A stretch of 64,000 nt of DNA from Bacteroidales bacterium (GTDB lineage: Bacteria > Bacteroidota > Bacteroidia > Bacteroidales > F082). This document shows, one piece after another, positions 9,886 through 19,525 of the stretch. The stretch lies in assembly GCA_017549805.1 (NCBI GenBank), contig JAFYNJ010000027.1:1-64000 (forward strand). Direction: 5' to 3'. Made by a program: the position numbers and the translations under genes. Position 1 is the stretch's first letter. The number at the start of each line of letters is the position of its first letter. The notes beneath the pieces were generated by a model. The model was not told where the DNA came from, did no database searches, and was given only the letters and a program-made list of their open reading frames with translations.

Positions 9886-10961
9886 AGCACAGCCTTCGGC
9901 ATATTATCCTGTTTTTCTTGCTGACCCAAATCAGCATCGGGACGCTTCATGCCGAAGAGCCAACGTCGATGGATGTAAAGTCGTTCATCTTCGGCCACAC
10001 CAGCGACAGCTACTGTTTCCATATCACCGAGATCAAAGGGAAGCCCGTCTGCATCTGGCTGCCCGTCATCGTCCACAGCAAGGAGACGGGATGGCACTGC
10101 TTCTCTTCGAAACACATCTGCGAACTGGCCGAAGGCAAGACCTACCAAGGCTTCTACATCGCCCCGATGACCGATCCGAAACACCCCGGCAAGCTGGTTG
10201 AAGTCGGCAGCACAGGCGAGATCAAGCGTCCGTTCGACCTGTCGTTCACCAAGAATGCCTTCGGCATCTTCCTGGTGTGCGGCTTCATGCTGGCCTTCTT
10301 CCTTCCAGCCGCGAGGAGATACAAGAACAATCCGGAGGGCACACCTACGAAATACCAAGGCATGGTGGAATGGCTGACCTACATGGTGCTCGACGGCATC
10401 ATCAGCCCCTCCATCCCGAAGAACAAGGTGCCGAAGTTCGCACCGTATCTGTTGACGGTGTTCTTCTTCATCTTTTTCAGCAACCTCTTCGGCCTCATCC
10501 CCTTCTTCCCCTTCGGCGCCAACGTCACGGGCAACCTGTCCATCACGCTGGTGTTGGCCCTCTGCACCTACGTGGCCGTCAACGTGCTGGGCAACCGGCA
10601 CTACTGGAAGGACATCCTCTGGCCCGACGTGCCGTTGTTCCTGAAGTTCCCCATCCCCCTGATGCCCATCATCGAACTCGTCTCCACCCTCACCAAGCCT
10701 TTCGCCCTGATGATCCGTCTGTTTGCCAACATCCTGGCCGGACACATCATCATCATGGTGCTGATGGCCTTGATCTTCATCATCGGCGGCATGTACGGCG
10801 CAGGCTTAGGCAGCGCCACCTCGGTCATCTCCATCTTCATGATGGTGTTCATGACTGCGCTGGAATGTCTTGTTGCCTATATCCAAGCATACGTCTTTAC
10901 CATGTTGTCATCTATCTTTATAGGAATGGCACAGGAGGAGCCGGAAGAGATAAAAGATTAA
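9882..10961 (+). CDS. atpB: ATP synthase F0 subunit a
   Basis: 359 residues, longer than the E. coli protein because of an N-terminal signal-like helix and an extramembrane segment (to about residue 125) typical of Bacteroidota. It forms the proton half-channels next to the c ring. The essential Arg lies in MIRLFANILAGH (about residue 274). Start ATG overlaps the preceding stop by 4 nt. The C-terminal residues EIKD and the TAA stop are encoded by a heptamer array that begins at 10947. Confidence 0.96.
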   Translation: MKHSLRHIILFFLLTQISIGTLHAEEPTSMDVKSFIFGHTSDSYCFHITEIKGKPVCIWLPVIVHSKETGWHCFSSKHICELAEGKTYQGFYIAPMTDPKHPGKLVEVGSTGEIKRPFDLSFTKNAFGIFLVCGFMLAFFLPAARRYKNNPEGTPTKYQGMVEWLTYMVLDGIISPSIPKNKVPKFAPYLLTVFFFIFFSNLFGLIPFFPFGANVTGNLSITLVLALCTYVAVNVLGNRHYWKDILWPDVPLFLKFPIPLMPIIELVSTLTKPFALMIRLFANILAGHIIIMVLMALIFIIGGMYGAGLGSATSVISIFMMVFMTALECLVAYIQAYVFTMLSSIFIGMAQEEPEEIKD

Positions 10962-10981
10962 AGATAAGAGATAAAAGTTAT
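10947..10981 (+). repeat. heptamer array, unit RAGATAA (5 units)
   Basis: GAGATAA AAGATTA AAGATAA GAGATAA AAGTTAT. It encodes the last four residues and stop of atpB. Confidence 0.88.
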
Positions 10982-11012
10982 TATAAATAGTAAAACCTTA
11001 AATTCATAAGCT

Positions 11013-11267
11013 ATGTTAAACGTCATCTTAACAACCTTACTGGAAATCGGCGCATACGTTCCTGGTATCGCCGCTCTCGCCGCTGCCATCGCCGTCATCG
11101 GAGCCGCTTGGGGCATTGGAGGCATCGGTAAATCAGCCATGGAAGCCATCGCCCGCCAGCCCGAGGCTGCCGGCAACGTCCGCTCCAGCATGATCATCGC
11201 CGGCGCCCTTGTCGAAGGTGCTACCCTGTTCGCCGTCGTCGTTTGTATCTTGGCCGTTGTCAAATAA
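11013..11267 (+). CDS. atpE: ATP synthase F0 subunit c
   Basis: 84 residues, two membrane helices joined by the polar loop with ARQPE. The ion-binding carboxylate is the Glu in ALVEGATLFAVV of helix two. A Gly follows it where sodium-coupled c subunits have Ser or Thr, so proton coupling is more likely (inference). It forms the rotor ring. Confidence 0.97.
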   Translation: MLNVILTTLLEIGAYVPGIAALAAAIAVIGAAWGIGGIGKSAMEAIARQPEAAGNVRSSMIIAGALVEGATLFAVVVCILAVVK

Positions 11268-11275
11268 CCTGAACG

Positions 11276-11776
11276 ATGGAACTATTTCTTCCTGAAAGCG
11301 GCTTGATGATCTGGATGCTGATCGGCTTCCTGGTCGTGCTGTTCATCCTGGCGAAGGTCGGATGGCCCATGATCATGGAGTCAGTCAACAAACGCAACCA
11401 GAAGATCAGCGACTCGCTGACGGCGGCACAGGAAGCCAGGGACTCCCTGGCAGGCATCGAAGCCGCCAAGGAGAAGGCCATCGCCGAGTCGAAGGCCGAA
11501 CAGATCCGCATCCTCAACGAGAGCCATGAACTGAAGAAACAGCTCATCGATGAAGCCCGTGAGGAAGCACGCAACGAGGCTGAGAAGCTCATCGCCGACG
11601 CCCGACTGAAAATCCAAGAGGAACAGACCGAAGCCATGAACCAGATCAAGGCCGAGGTCATCACCCTCTCCGTCGATATCGCCGAGAAGATCCTTCAGCG
11701 CGAGCTCAGCGACAAGGAAGCACAAACCGAATACATCGAGACCCTGTTGAAAGACCGCCCACAGATAGAAGCCTAA
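11276..11776 (+). CDS. atpF: ATP synthase F0 subunit b
   Basis: 166 residues: one N-terminal membrane helix (about 8-27), then a long charged coiled coil (EARDSLAGIEAAKEKAIAES onward) that forms the peripheral stalk. It starts 8 nt after atpE and ends 3 nt before atpH. Confidence 0.95.
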   Translation: MELFLPESGLMIWMLIGFLVVLFILAKVGWPMIMESVNKRNQKISDSLTAAQEARDSLAGIEAAKEKAIAESKAEQIRILNESHELKKQLIDEAREEARNEAEKLIADARLKIQEEQTEAMNQIKAEVITLSVDIAEKILQRELSDKEAQTEYIETLLKDRPQIEA

Positions 11777-11779
11777 AGC

Positions 11780-12315
11780 ATGGATAACGGAAAGATATCG
11801 GTACGGTACGCGCGCGCGTTGCTCGACACAGCCTTTAAGCAGCAATGCGAGACGGAGGTGTATGAAGGCTTGGTGAGGCTGACCCACAACTACAGCCTTG
11901 CCATCAACCCCTTCAACGAAGCGCTTTCCAACCCCATGGTCACCGACGACGAGAAGCTGAGCCTGCTCAGGACCGCTGTCGGCGAGCCTATCCATCCCTG
12001 CTTGGACCATTTTCTCCAGTTCGTGATCGCGAAGAAACGCGAGAACAAGATCCATCTCATCGGTCTCAAATACCAGGAGATGTACCGCAAGAAGAAAGGC
12101 ATCATCCTCGCCAAGGTGACTACCGCCGCCGTGATGGATGAAGCCACCTTAGAGAAGATCAGCGACTACCTGAAGGCTACTTTCCACTGCGACGTGGAGA
12201 TGCATGTCAAGGTCGATCCCGCCTTGGTCGGCGGCTATACCCTTGACATCGAACACGACCGTATGGATGCCAGCATCGCCGGAAGGCTAAAACAATTAAA
12301 AAAAGAATTGCTATT

Positions 12316-12319
<4 letters not shown>
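11780..12319 (+). CDS. atpH: ATP synthase F1 subunit delta
   Basis: 179 residues, OSCP/delta family: helical N-terminal domain opening [13 protein letters not shown], and C-terminal part with [22 protein letters not shown]. It links the b stalk to the top of the alpha/beta hexamer. The stop overlaps the atpA start (ATGA at 12316). Confidence 0.95.
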
Positions 12320-13890
<1,571 letters not shown>

Positions 13891-13907
13891 CTTCCGTCTT
13901 CTCCCCC

Positions 13908-14780
13908 ATGCCTAACCTGAAAGAAATACGCGCCCGCATCAACTCCGTGGCCTCCACGGAGAAGATCACCAGTGCCATGAAGATGGTGTCGGCAGCCAAG
14001 CTGAAGAAGTCGGAAGGCATCACCACGAGCTTCCTCCCCTATCGGAACAAGCTCAACGAAGCCCTCGCCAACTACCTCGGCTCACTGGAAGGCGAAGTCA
14101 CCATCCCTTTGGCCGAACGCCGCGAAGTGAAACGCATCGCCCTGATGGCCATCAGCTCCAGCAGCGGGCTCTGCGGCGTATATAACTCCAGTGTCATCAA
14201 GCTATTCAAGAAGACCTACGACGAATACACCGAAAGGCTCGGCACCGAGGCCATCGACGTCTATCTCTTCGGGAAGAAAGTCAAAGAATACGCTCAACGG
14301 GTCGGCATCGGCATCACCAAGACCTATGAGAGCCTAAGCGACCACCTGTCGTTTGAACTGGCCATGGAGATTAGCGACGGCATGGCGAACCAATTCCTCG
14401 AAAAGAAGATCGATGCCGTGGTGCTGATCTACAACCATTTCAAGAACTCCGGCGTACAGGTTCCCACCAGCGAAACCGTGTTGCCTCTGGAAACGAAGGT
14501 CGAGGCCACGGGCACGACGTTCGACTACCTCGTGGAACCCTCCAAGGAGGAGTTTATCAACAAACTGGTACCCAAGGTCATTCGCACCAAGTTCTACTCC
14601 ATCATGCTGGATGCCTCCACTGCCGAGCACGGTGCCCGCATGACCGCCATGCACATCGCCAGCGACAACGCCAACACGCTGCTGCAGGAGCTGAAGACCC
14701 AGTATAACAAAGCCCGACAGAACGTCATCACCACCGAGCTGATTGACATCGTAGGCGGAGCGGAAGCGTTGAATAGGTGA
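13908..14780 (+). CDS. atpG: ATP synthase F1 subunit gamma
   Basis: 290 residues. It forms the central rotor shaft: the N-terminal helix has MPNLKEIRARINSVASTEKI and the C-terminal helix TTELIDIVGGAEALNR. The GLCGVYNSSV segment is typical. The TGA stop (14778-14780) lies in the first unit of a heptamer array. Confidence 0.97.
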   Translation: MPNLKEIRARINSVASTEKITSAMKMVSAAKLKKSEGITTSFLPYRNKLNEALANYLGSLEGEVTIPLAERREVKRIALMAISSSSGLCGVYNSSVIKLFKKTYDEYTERLGTEAIDVYLFGKKVKEYAQRVGIGITKTYESLSDHLSFELAMEISDGMANQFLEKKIDAVVLIYNHFKNSGVQVPTSETVLPLETKVEATGTTFDYLVEPSKEEFINKLVPKVIRTKFYSIMLDASTAEHGARMTAMHIASDNANTLLQELKTQYNKARQNVITTELIDIVGGAEALNR

Positions 14781-14815
14781 AAGGTGAGAGGTGAAAGGTG
14801 AAAGGTGAGAGTTAG
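14774..14815 (+). repeat. heptamer array, unit RAGGTGA (6 units)
   Basis: TAGGTGA AAGGTGA GAGGTGA AAGGTGA AAGGTGA GAGTTAG. It supplies both the atpG stop and the GTG start of the next gene (14805). Confidence 0.9.
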
Positions 14816-15368
14816 CATTTTTGACGATATGGAGCAAATCACGAAGGAGGAGATCCAACGGTTGTTGCCATTGGTCTCCGACCAACGTCGTGAGCAAGCC
14901 ATGCAATACAAACATCTTTTTGGCCAATTTGCCTGCTTGAAGTCGTATGTGATGTTGCGGGAGATACTGGAAGAGATGGGCTTGAACCATCCTTTCGTCT
15001 TCGGACAAAACGAGCACGGAAAGCCGTTTTTGGTGGATTATCCCGACGTTTGTTTCAACATCAGCCATTGCAAGGCAGGCATTGCCGTGGCGGTGTCAGA
15101 CGCGCCCGTAGGCATCGATATCGAGAGCTATCGAAAGGTCAGTGACAGTCTCATCCGTTATACCATGAACGAGGAGGAACAGCATGTCATCCAAACGAGC
15201 GAAGATCCCGTCAGAACCTTCACGGAGTATTGGACCAAGAAGGAGGCGGTCTTCAAGCTTCGCGGCACAGGAATCACCCGCGGTTTACATGGGTTGCTCC
15301 AAGGCGACGAGCAGGTCGAAACCTGGGTTAATCCCGAGAAGCGATACGCTTATTCAATAGCGATTTAG
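14805..15368 (+). CDS. 4'-phosphopantetheinyl transferase
   Basis: 187 residues. It transfers phosphopantetheine from CoA to a serine of acyl, aryl or peptidyl carrier proteins in the cytoplasm. The metal-binding motif VGIDIE lies near residue 103 and the second motif WTKKEAVFKLRG near 145; the REQAMQYKHLFGQFACLKSY stretch matches the small Sfp/AcpT type. The only start before ATG 14829 that is not behind a stop is GTG 14805, inside the heptamer array; it keeps the first beta strand (VSIFDD). Last gene of the atp transcript. Confidence 0.9.
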   Translation: MRVSIFDDMEQITKEEIQRLLPLVSDQRREQAMQYKHLFGQFACLKSYVMLREILEEMGLNHPFVFGQNEHGKPFLVDYPDVCFNISHCKAGIAVAVSDAPVGIDIESYRKVSDSLIRYTMNEEEQHVIQTSEDPVRTFTEYWTKKEAVFKLRGTGITRGLHGLLQGDEQVETWVNPEKRYAYSIAI

Positions 15369-15372
15369 ATGT

Positions 15373-15387
15373 CATCCCTACGGGATG
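15373..15387. repeat. palindrome CATCCC-TAC-GGGATG
   Basis: Second copy of the palindrome seen at 9219. The flanks also match in reverse orientation (a CTATC follows here; its counterpart GATAG precedes the first copy). Confidence 0.7.
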
Positions 15388-15397
15388 CTCTATCAAC

Positions 15398-15430
15398 AAA
15401 AAAAGGCTGACCTTTTCGGTCAGCCTTTTC
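15398..15430. terminator. bidirectional terminator
   Basis: Stem AAAAGGCTGACC / GGTCAGCCTTTT with A run before and T run after. It serves both the atp operon (plus) and tsf (minus). Confidence 0.92.
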
Positions 15431-15450
15431 CTTTTGCTCCATCAGAGGGA

Positions 15451-16443
15451 TCATTCACCCAACTTCACGCGGAAGAAAGCATTCACGGTAGCTTCCTTGT
15501 CGGCGTCCTGGATGTACTGTCCAACAGTCTTGGGATCGGCTACCAGAGAGACCTGGTTGAGGAGGCAGTTCTCCTTGAAGAACTTGCCCAGACGACCCTT
15601 GGCGATGTTTTGGACCATGCCTTCGTTGAGGTTCACGGTACCGGGAACGGTAGCCTTAATTTCACGGGCCTGGGCGCCCTGTTCGGCGGTGATGTAACCC
15701 TTGGTGATGTTGGAATCGATGTGGTCGTCGCTATCGACGTGGTTGGGGTTGATGCCAACCTTGCGGAGAGCCTTCTCAACTTCCTTGCCGATGAGCTCTT
15801 CCTTGGTCTTGTCGATGGCAACAGCCAGCTCGCGATCCTTCACCTCTTGCGAGATGGCGGCTTCGCTAACGGCCATCGGGTTCATGGCTGCGACGTGCAT
15901 GCACACTTCGTGGCTCACTTCCTCGACGCCGTTGAATTCCTTGTTCATCTCCACGATGGTGGCGAGACGGTTACCGGGGTGGTTGTAGTTGGCCACGTAA
16001 GCACCTTCAAGGACTTTGAAGGCACCGAGTTCGGTCTTTTCACCCGTCACGGCGCTCTGGTTGGCGACGAGGGCCTCAACGGTCTGGCCGTTGAGTTCCA
16101 TGGCCTTCAGTTCGTCGATGCTCTTCACACGCTTGGCAACGGCCATGTCAAGGACTTCCTTCGTGAACTTCACGAAGTCGGCGTTGTTGGCGACGAAGTC
16201 GGTCTCGCAGTTCACCATCACGATGGCTGCATATTTATGATCTTCGGTGCTCTTGGAGAGGACGCAGCCTTCGGAGGCGTTGCGGTCGGCGCGCTTGGCA
16301 GCCTTGGCCATACCCTTCTTGCGAAGGATGTCGATAGCGGCTTGGATGTCGCCATCGGTCTCGACGAGGGCCTTCTTGCAGTCCATCATGCCTGCACCGG
16401 TCATTTGTCTCAGTTCATTGACTTGAGAAGCGGTAATATTCAT
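15451..16443 (-). CDS. tsf: elongation factor Ts
   Basis: 330 residues. It is the nucleotide exchange factor of EF-Tu. The N-terminal UBA-like domain carries NELRQMTGAGMMDCKKAL; the core has CETDFVANNADFV. The length is a little above the E. coli protein, as in other Bacteroidota. It lies 20 nt behind rpsB, the classic rpsB-tsf pair. Confidence 0.97.
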   Translation of the reverse strand: MNITASQVNELRQMTGAGMMDCKKALVETDGDIQAAIDILRKKGMAKAAKRADRNASEGCVLSKSTEDHKYAAIVMVNCETDFVANNADFVKFTKEVLDMAVAKRVKSIDELKAMELNGQTVEALVANQSAVTGEKTELGAFKVLEGAYVANYNHPGNRLATIVEMNKEFNGVEEVSHEVCMHVAAMNPMAVSEAAISQEVKDRELAVAIDKTKEELIGKEVEKALRKVGINPNHVDSDDHIDSNITKGYITAEQGAQAREIKATVPGTVNLNEGMVQNIAKGRLGKFFKENCLLNQVSLVADPKTVGQYIQDADKEATVNAFFRVKLGE

Positions 16444-16463
16444 TGTATTCTGGTTTTAAAAGG

Positions 16464-17288
16464 TTATTTCTTAGCGACGGGTTTACGGGGACGGCGGGCA
16501 GTACGGGGCTTGCGCTCATCCTTGTTTTCGTCTTCTTCAGCCTCGACAACGGCTTCTTCCACGACTTCCTCGGGTTCCTCAACATTGTTTTCCTTGTTGA
16601 GTTTGCGCTCGTTGAGACCTTCCTCGATGGCATCGACCATCTTGCCGACGATGAGGGCAATGGATTTGCTGGCGTCGTCATTGGCAGGGATCGGGAAATC
16701 GACGAGGTTGGGGTTGGTGTTGGTATCGACGATGGCGAAGACCGGGATGTTAAGCTTGCGGGCTTCGGCGACGGCGATGTGCTCCTTCATGATGTCAACC
16801 ACGAAGACAGCGGAAGGAAGACGGCTCAGGTCGCTGATGGAACCGAGGTTCTTCTCGAGCTTTTCACGTTCACGCTCGATTTGGAGTTTCTCACGCTTTG
16901 AGAGGCTCTTGTATGCATCGCTGACCATCATCTTGTCAATGCTCGTCATCTTACGGACGGCCTTGCGGATGGTGGCGAAGTTGGTCAGCATACCACCGGG
17001 CCAACGCTCGGTGACATAAGGCATATTGACTTTCTGGACGAGCTCAGCAACAACGTCCTTAGCTTGTTTCTTGGTGGCGACGAAGAGGATCTTCTTGCCC
17101 GACTTGGCGAGTTGGCAGACAGCGGCAGCAGCCTCGTCAACCTTGGCCTGGGTCTTGTAAAGGTCGATGATATGGATACCGTTGCGCTCCATGAAAATGT
17201 AAGGAGCCATGGCGGGATTCCACTTTCTCTTGAGATGGCCGAAATGACAACCGGCATCCAATAATTCTTCAAAAGTTACTTGTGTCAT
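16464..17288 (-). CDS. rpsB: 30S ribosomal protein S2
   Basis: 274 residues. Opening VTFEELLDAGCHFGHLKRKW and the VDEAAAAVCQLAKSGKKILF region are typical. A C-terminal tail of about 45 residues is first acidic (PEEVVEEAVVEAEED), then basic (ARRPRKPVAKK), beyond the ordinary S2 end. It is separated from rpsI by 110 nt holding a hairpin. Confidence 0.97.
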   Translation of the reverse strand: MTQVTFEELLDAGCHFGHLKRKWNPAMAPYIFMERNGIHIIDLYKTQAKVDEAAAAVCQLAKSGKKILFVATKKQAKDVVAELVQKVNMPYVTERWPGGMLTNFATIRKAVRKMTSIDKMMVSDAYKSLSKREKLQIEREREKLEKNLGSISDLSRLPSAVFVVDIMKEHIAVAEARKLNIPVFAIVDTNTNPNLVDFPIPANDDASKSIALIVGKMVDAIEEGLNERKLNKENNVEEPEEVVEEAVVEAEEDENKDERKPRTARRPRKPVAKK

Positions 17289-17347
17289 GAGTTTTCTTTT
17301 TAATGTTTACATTCGCTAAATACAATCACTGAGTAGTTCTCGCAAAG

Positions 17348-17393
17348 AAAAATCTCAGCAATTTGGATACTAAACAAAATCGCTCGGCTGAGA
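17348..17393 (-). promoter_or_regulatory. hairpin with T run between rpsI and rpsB
   Basis: On minus, TCTCAGC (17393-17387) pairs with GCTGAGA (17359-17353), and a T run follows. An alternative inner pairing AGCGATTTTG / CAAATTGCT is also possible. It starts right after the rpsI stop. It could be a partial terminator or a regulatory leader of rpsB. Confidence 0.5.
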
Positions 17394-17398
17394 ATAGC

Positions 17399-17785
17399 TT
17401 AACGTTTGCTGAATTGGAACTTCTTACGGGCACCTGGCTGACCGGGTTTCTTACGCTCGACCATACGCGGGTCGCGGCGCATCAAGCCTTTGGCCTTCAG
17501 GGTAGGACGATACTCGGGATCGATCTCGCAGAGCGCGCGGCTGATGGCGAGACGCAAAGCCTCGGCCTGGCCGTTGATGCCGCCACCGTCGAGGTTCACC
17601 TTGATGTCGAACTTGCCGAGGTTGTCGGTAAGCATCAGAGGCTGCTCAACCACGTAGTGGAGGATGCTCGTCGGGAAGTACTCCTTGTAGTCGCGCTTGT
17701 TCACCGTAATGTTACCATTGCCGACCTTCATGTAGATGCGGGCAACGGCGGTCTTTCTTCTACCTAAAGCGTTGATTACTTCCAT
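17399..17785 (-). CDS. rpsI: 30S ribosomal protein S9
   Basis: 128 residues, normal length. INALGRRKTAVARIY at the start and the basic C-terminus RKKPGQPGARKKFQFSKR, which reaches the decoding site, are diagnostic. It starts 2 nt after the rplM stop. Confidence 0.97.
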   Translation of the reverse strand: MEVINALGRRKTAVARIYMKVGNGNITVNKRDYKEYFPTSILHYVVEQPLMLTDNLGKFDIKVNLDGGGINGQAEALRLAISRALCEIDPEYRPTLKAKGLMRRDPRMVERKKPGQPGARKKFQFSKR

Positions 17786-17787
17786 GA

Positions 17788-18246
17788 TTATTTCTTAATA
17801 GTGTTAATTTTGAGTTCAGTGGGTTGTTGTGCCTGATGCGGATGCTCTGGACCGGCATAGACATAGAGGTTGCGATAGATCGCATTGCCTAACTTGGTCT
17901 TGGGAAGCATGCCCTTGATGGCGTGCTCGAGGACGGCTTCGGGCTTTCTCTTCAGCTGCTCGCTCACATTGCGGAAACGCTGACCACCCGGATAACCCGT
18001 GTAGTGCACATAGTACTTTTCAGCCATCTTGTTGCCGGTGAGTTGGATCTTCTCGGCATTGATGATGATCACGTTGTCACCACAGTCGCTGTGGGGAGTG
18101 AAGCTGGGTTTACGCTTGCCACGGAGAATCATGGCAACCTCGGAGGCAAAACGACCGAGAATCTGTCCTTCAGCGTCGATAACATACCATTTCTTGTTGG
18201 CATTTTCCTTGTTGACGCTTGCAGTTTTGTAACTTAATGTATTCAT
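17788..18246 (-). CDS. rplM: 50S ribosomal protein L13
   Basis: 152 residues. Motifs: [36 protein letters not shown] and [19 protein letters not shown]. First gene of the rplM-rpsI-rpsB-tsf group, with a promoter at 18318 and a leader of about 60 nt that can form a small hairpin (AAGA/TTCT core). Confidence 0.97.
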   Translation of the reverse strand: MNTLSYKTASVNKENANKKWYVIDAEGQILGRFASEVAMILRGKRKPSFTPHSDCGDNVIIINAEKIQLTGNKMAEKYYVHYTGYPGGQRFRNVSEQLKRKPEAVLEHAIKGMLPKTKLGNAIYRNLYVYAGPEHPHQAQQPTELKINTIKK

Positions 18247-18317
18247 TTTCAGTTTAATATGTTTATCCGATTAATGATCGCGCAAGAACATCTTCGCCCA
18301 TGTTTTTACGCTTGATG

Positions 18318-18325
18318 CAAAAATA
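18318..18325 (-). promoter_or_regulatory. promoter of rplM, -7 box TATTTTTG
   Basis: TATTTTTG on minus, 72 nt upstream of the rplM start. It faces away from the gldA-like promoter 50 nt further right. Confidence 0.7.
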
Positions 18326-18375
18326 GATAGAACAGTTTTTTACTAACGAGGGCGCAAAAGTACGAATAATTTTAA

Positions 18376-18383
18376 TACCTTTG
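18376..18383 (+). promoter_or_regulatory. promoter, -7 box TACCTTTG
   Basis: Box ends 18 nt before the ATG at 18402, so the leader can be only about 10-12 nt. The TTG inside the box is in frame with the gene but cannot be its start. Confidence 0.75.
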
Positions 18384-18401
18384 CACCCAGATCGAAAAAA
18401 A

Positions 18402-19316
18402 ATGTCCATAGCGATTCAAAATATCACCAAACAATATGGCGAACAGCTCGCCCTGAACAACGTCAACCTCAGCATCGACAAAGGCATTGTGGGCTTGCTG
18501 GGTCCCAACGGCGCCGGTAAATCCACCCTGATGAAGATCATCACCTGCTTCATCCCGCCCACCTCGGGCACGGTGAGCGTGAACGGCTTCGACGTGATGG
18601 ACCATCCCATGGAGGTGAAACGCATCGTGGGCTACCTCCCCGAGCACAACCCGCTGTATCTCGACATGTATGTGCGGGAATACCTCTCGTTTGTAGCTGG
18701 CATCCACCACATCACCGGCAACGACGCCAAGCAACGCATCGAACAGATGATTGAGGAGACAGGCCTTGGCTTGGAAGCGCACAAGAAAATCGGGGCGCTC
18801 TCAAAAGGCTATCGTCAACGCGTCGGCCTCGCCCAAGCCATGATGCACGACCCCCAAGTGCTCATCCTCGACGAACCCACCTCGGGCCTCGATCCCAACC
18901 AACTCATCGAGATTCGCAACCTGATTTCCAGCTTAGGCAAAGAGAAGACCGTGCTGCTCTCCACCCACATCATGCAAGAGGTGGAAGCCATCTGCGAACG
19001 CGCCATCATTATTAATAAAGGTGTGGTGGTCGCCGACGACAAGATTGAAAACCTGAAACAAACAGGCTCTTCAAACAACGTCATCATCGTGGAGTTCGAA
19101 AGCGAAGTAGGACAGCAACAGCTCCTCAGCATTCCTCAAGTGTGCAAGGTGCAACGTATCAAGGACAACCACTGGATCCTCGAACCCGAAGGGGACATTG
19201 ACATCCGCGCCAACCTCATGAAGTGGTCATTAGATAATAATTTAATTATCAAGACCTTACAAAAGGAAGACATCAGCATCGAGGAAGCGTTCCAGAAGTT
19301 GACGAGGGGGAATTAA
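18402..19316 (+). CDS. gldA: ABC transporter ATP-binding protein, GldA type
   Basis: 304 residues. Walker A GPNGAGKSTL (about residue 35), signature SKGYRQRVGLA, Walker B VLILDEPTSGLD, then HIMQEVEAICERAIIINKG. The run GYLPEHNPLYLDMYVREYL is characteristic of GldA, the ATPase linked to gliding motility in Flavobacteria and widespread in non-gliding Bacteroidales. The permease genes gldF and gldG are not next to it. ATG 18402 is chosen over the in-frame TTG at 18381 because that TTG is part of the -7 box. Confidence 0.88.
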   Translation: MSIAIQNITKQYGEQLALNNVNLSIDKGIVGLLGPNGAGKSTLMKIITCFIPPTSGTVSVNGFDVMDHPMEVKRIVGYLPEHNPLYLDMYVREYLSFVAGIHHITGNDAKQRIEQMIEETGLGLEAHKKIGALSKGYRQRVGLAQAMMHDPQVLILDEPTSGLDPNQLIEIRNLISSLGKEKTVLLSTHIMQEVEAICERAIIINKGVVVADDKIENLKQTGSSNNVIIVEFESEVGQQQLLSIPQVCKVQRIKDNHWILEPEGDIDIRANLMKWSLDNNLIIKTLQKEDISIEEAFQKLTRGN

Positions 19317-19350
19317 TAATTTAGGATTTATAGATAGACGGTAAAAAATC

Positions 19351-19379
19351 TCTAAATTCTAAATTCCAAATTCTAAATT
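19351..19379 (-). repeat. heptamer array (TCTAAAT units on plus)
   Basis: TCTAAAT TCTAAAT TCCAAAT TCTAAAT, i.e. GAATTTA on minus. It ends at the metK promoter. Confidence 0.85.
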
Positions 19380-19384
19380 ATTCG

Positions 19385-19392
19385 TATCTTTG
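19385..19392 (+). promoter_or_regulatory. promoter of metK, -7 box TATCTTTG
   Basis: TATCTTTG followed by CAG. The expected transcript start (about 19398-19401) coincides with the first bases of the riboswitch below. Confidence 0.8.
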
Positions 19393-19402
19393 CAGCGCTA
19401 TT

Positions 19403-19455
19403 CGTGGAAAGATTTGTTTTGATTGCAACCACAAGAAAAAATGCTAAACCAATGC
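19403..19455 (+). promoter_or_regulatory. SAM-II-type riboswitch upstream of metK
   Basis: The leader fits the SAM-II H-type pseudoknot. P1: GTGG 19404-19407 with CCAC 19429-19432. The loop holds conserved ATTGCAA directly before the P1 3' strand. P2a: ATTT 19412-19415 with AAAT 19439-19442. P2b: TTG 19419-19421 with CAA 19450-19452. The downstream conserved GCTAAA is at 19443-19448. Binding of S-adenosylmethionine would stabilise the pseudoknot and reduce metK expression. The pairing and motif order are seen; the class assignment comes from memory of the SAM-II consensus, not from a covariance search. Confidence 0.72.
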
Positions 19456-19525
19456 TTTTTCCTTCCCTTTCAGTCAACGACTTCCCACACAAATTCATTA
19501 TTAATCAACTAATAAACAATTTGTT

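Noticed and set aside
15385..17019. A 544-codon open frame on plus opposite tsf and rpsB
   Set aside because: It is the mirror of two certain translation genes with strong codon bias; its product has no recognisable motif, and the bidirectional terminator precedes it.
18381..18401. Upstream TTG starts for gldA, ruvX, tgt, Gfo/Idh, mfd and the 62918 gene
   Set aside because: The TTG lies in or next to the -7 promoter box or a terminator, so it is not transcribed or not in the mRNA; the next ATG fits the families.
19393..19525. SAM-I (S-box) riboswitch upstream of metK
   Set aside because: The S-box core and four-way junction are absent; the segments fit SAM-II instead.
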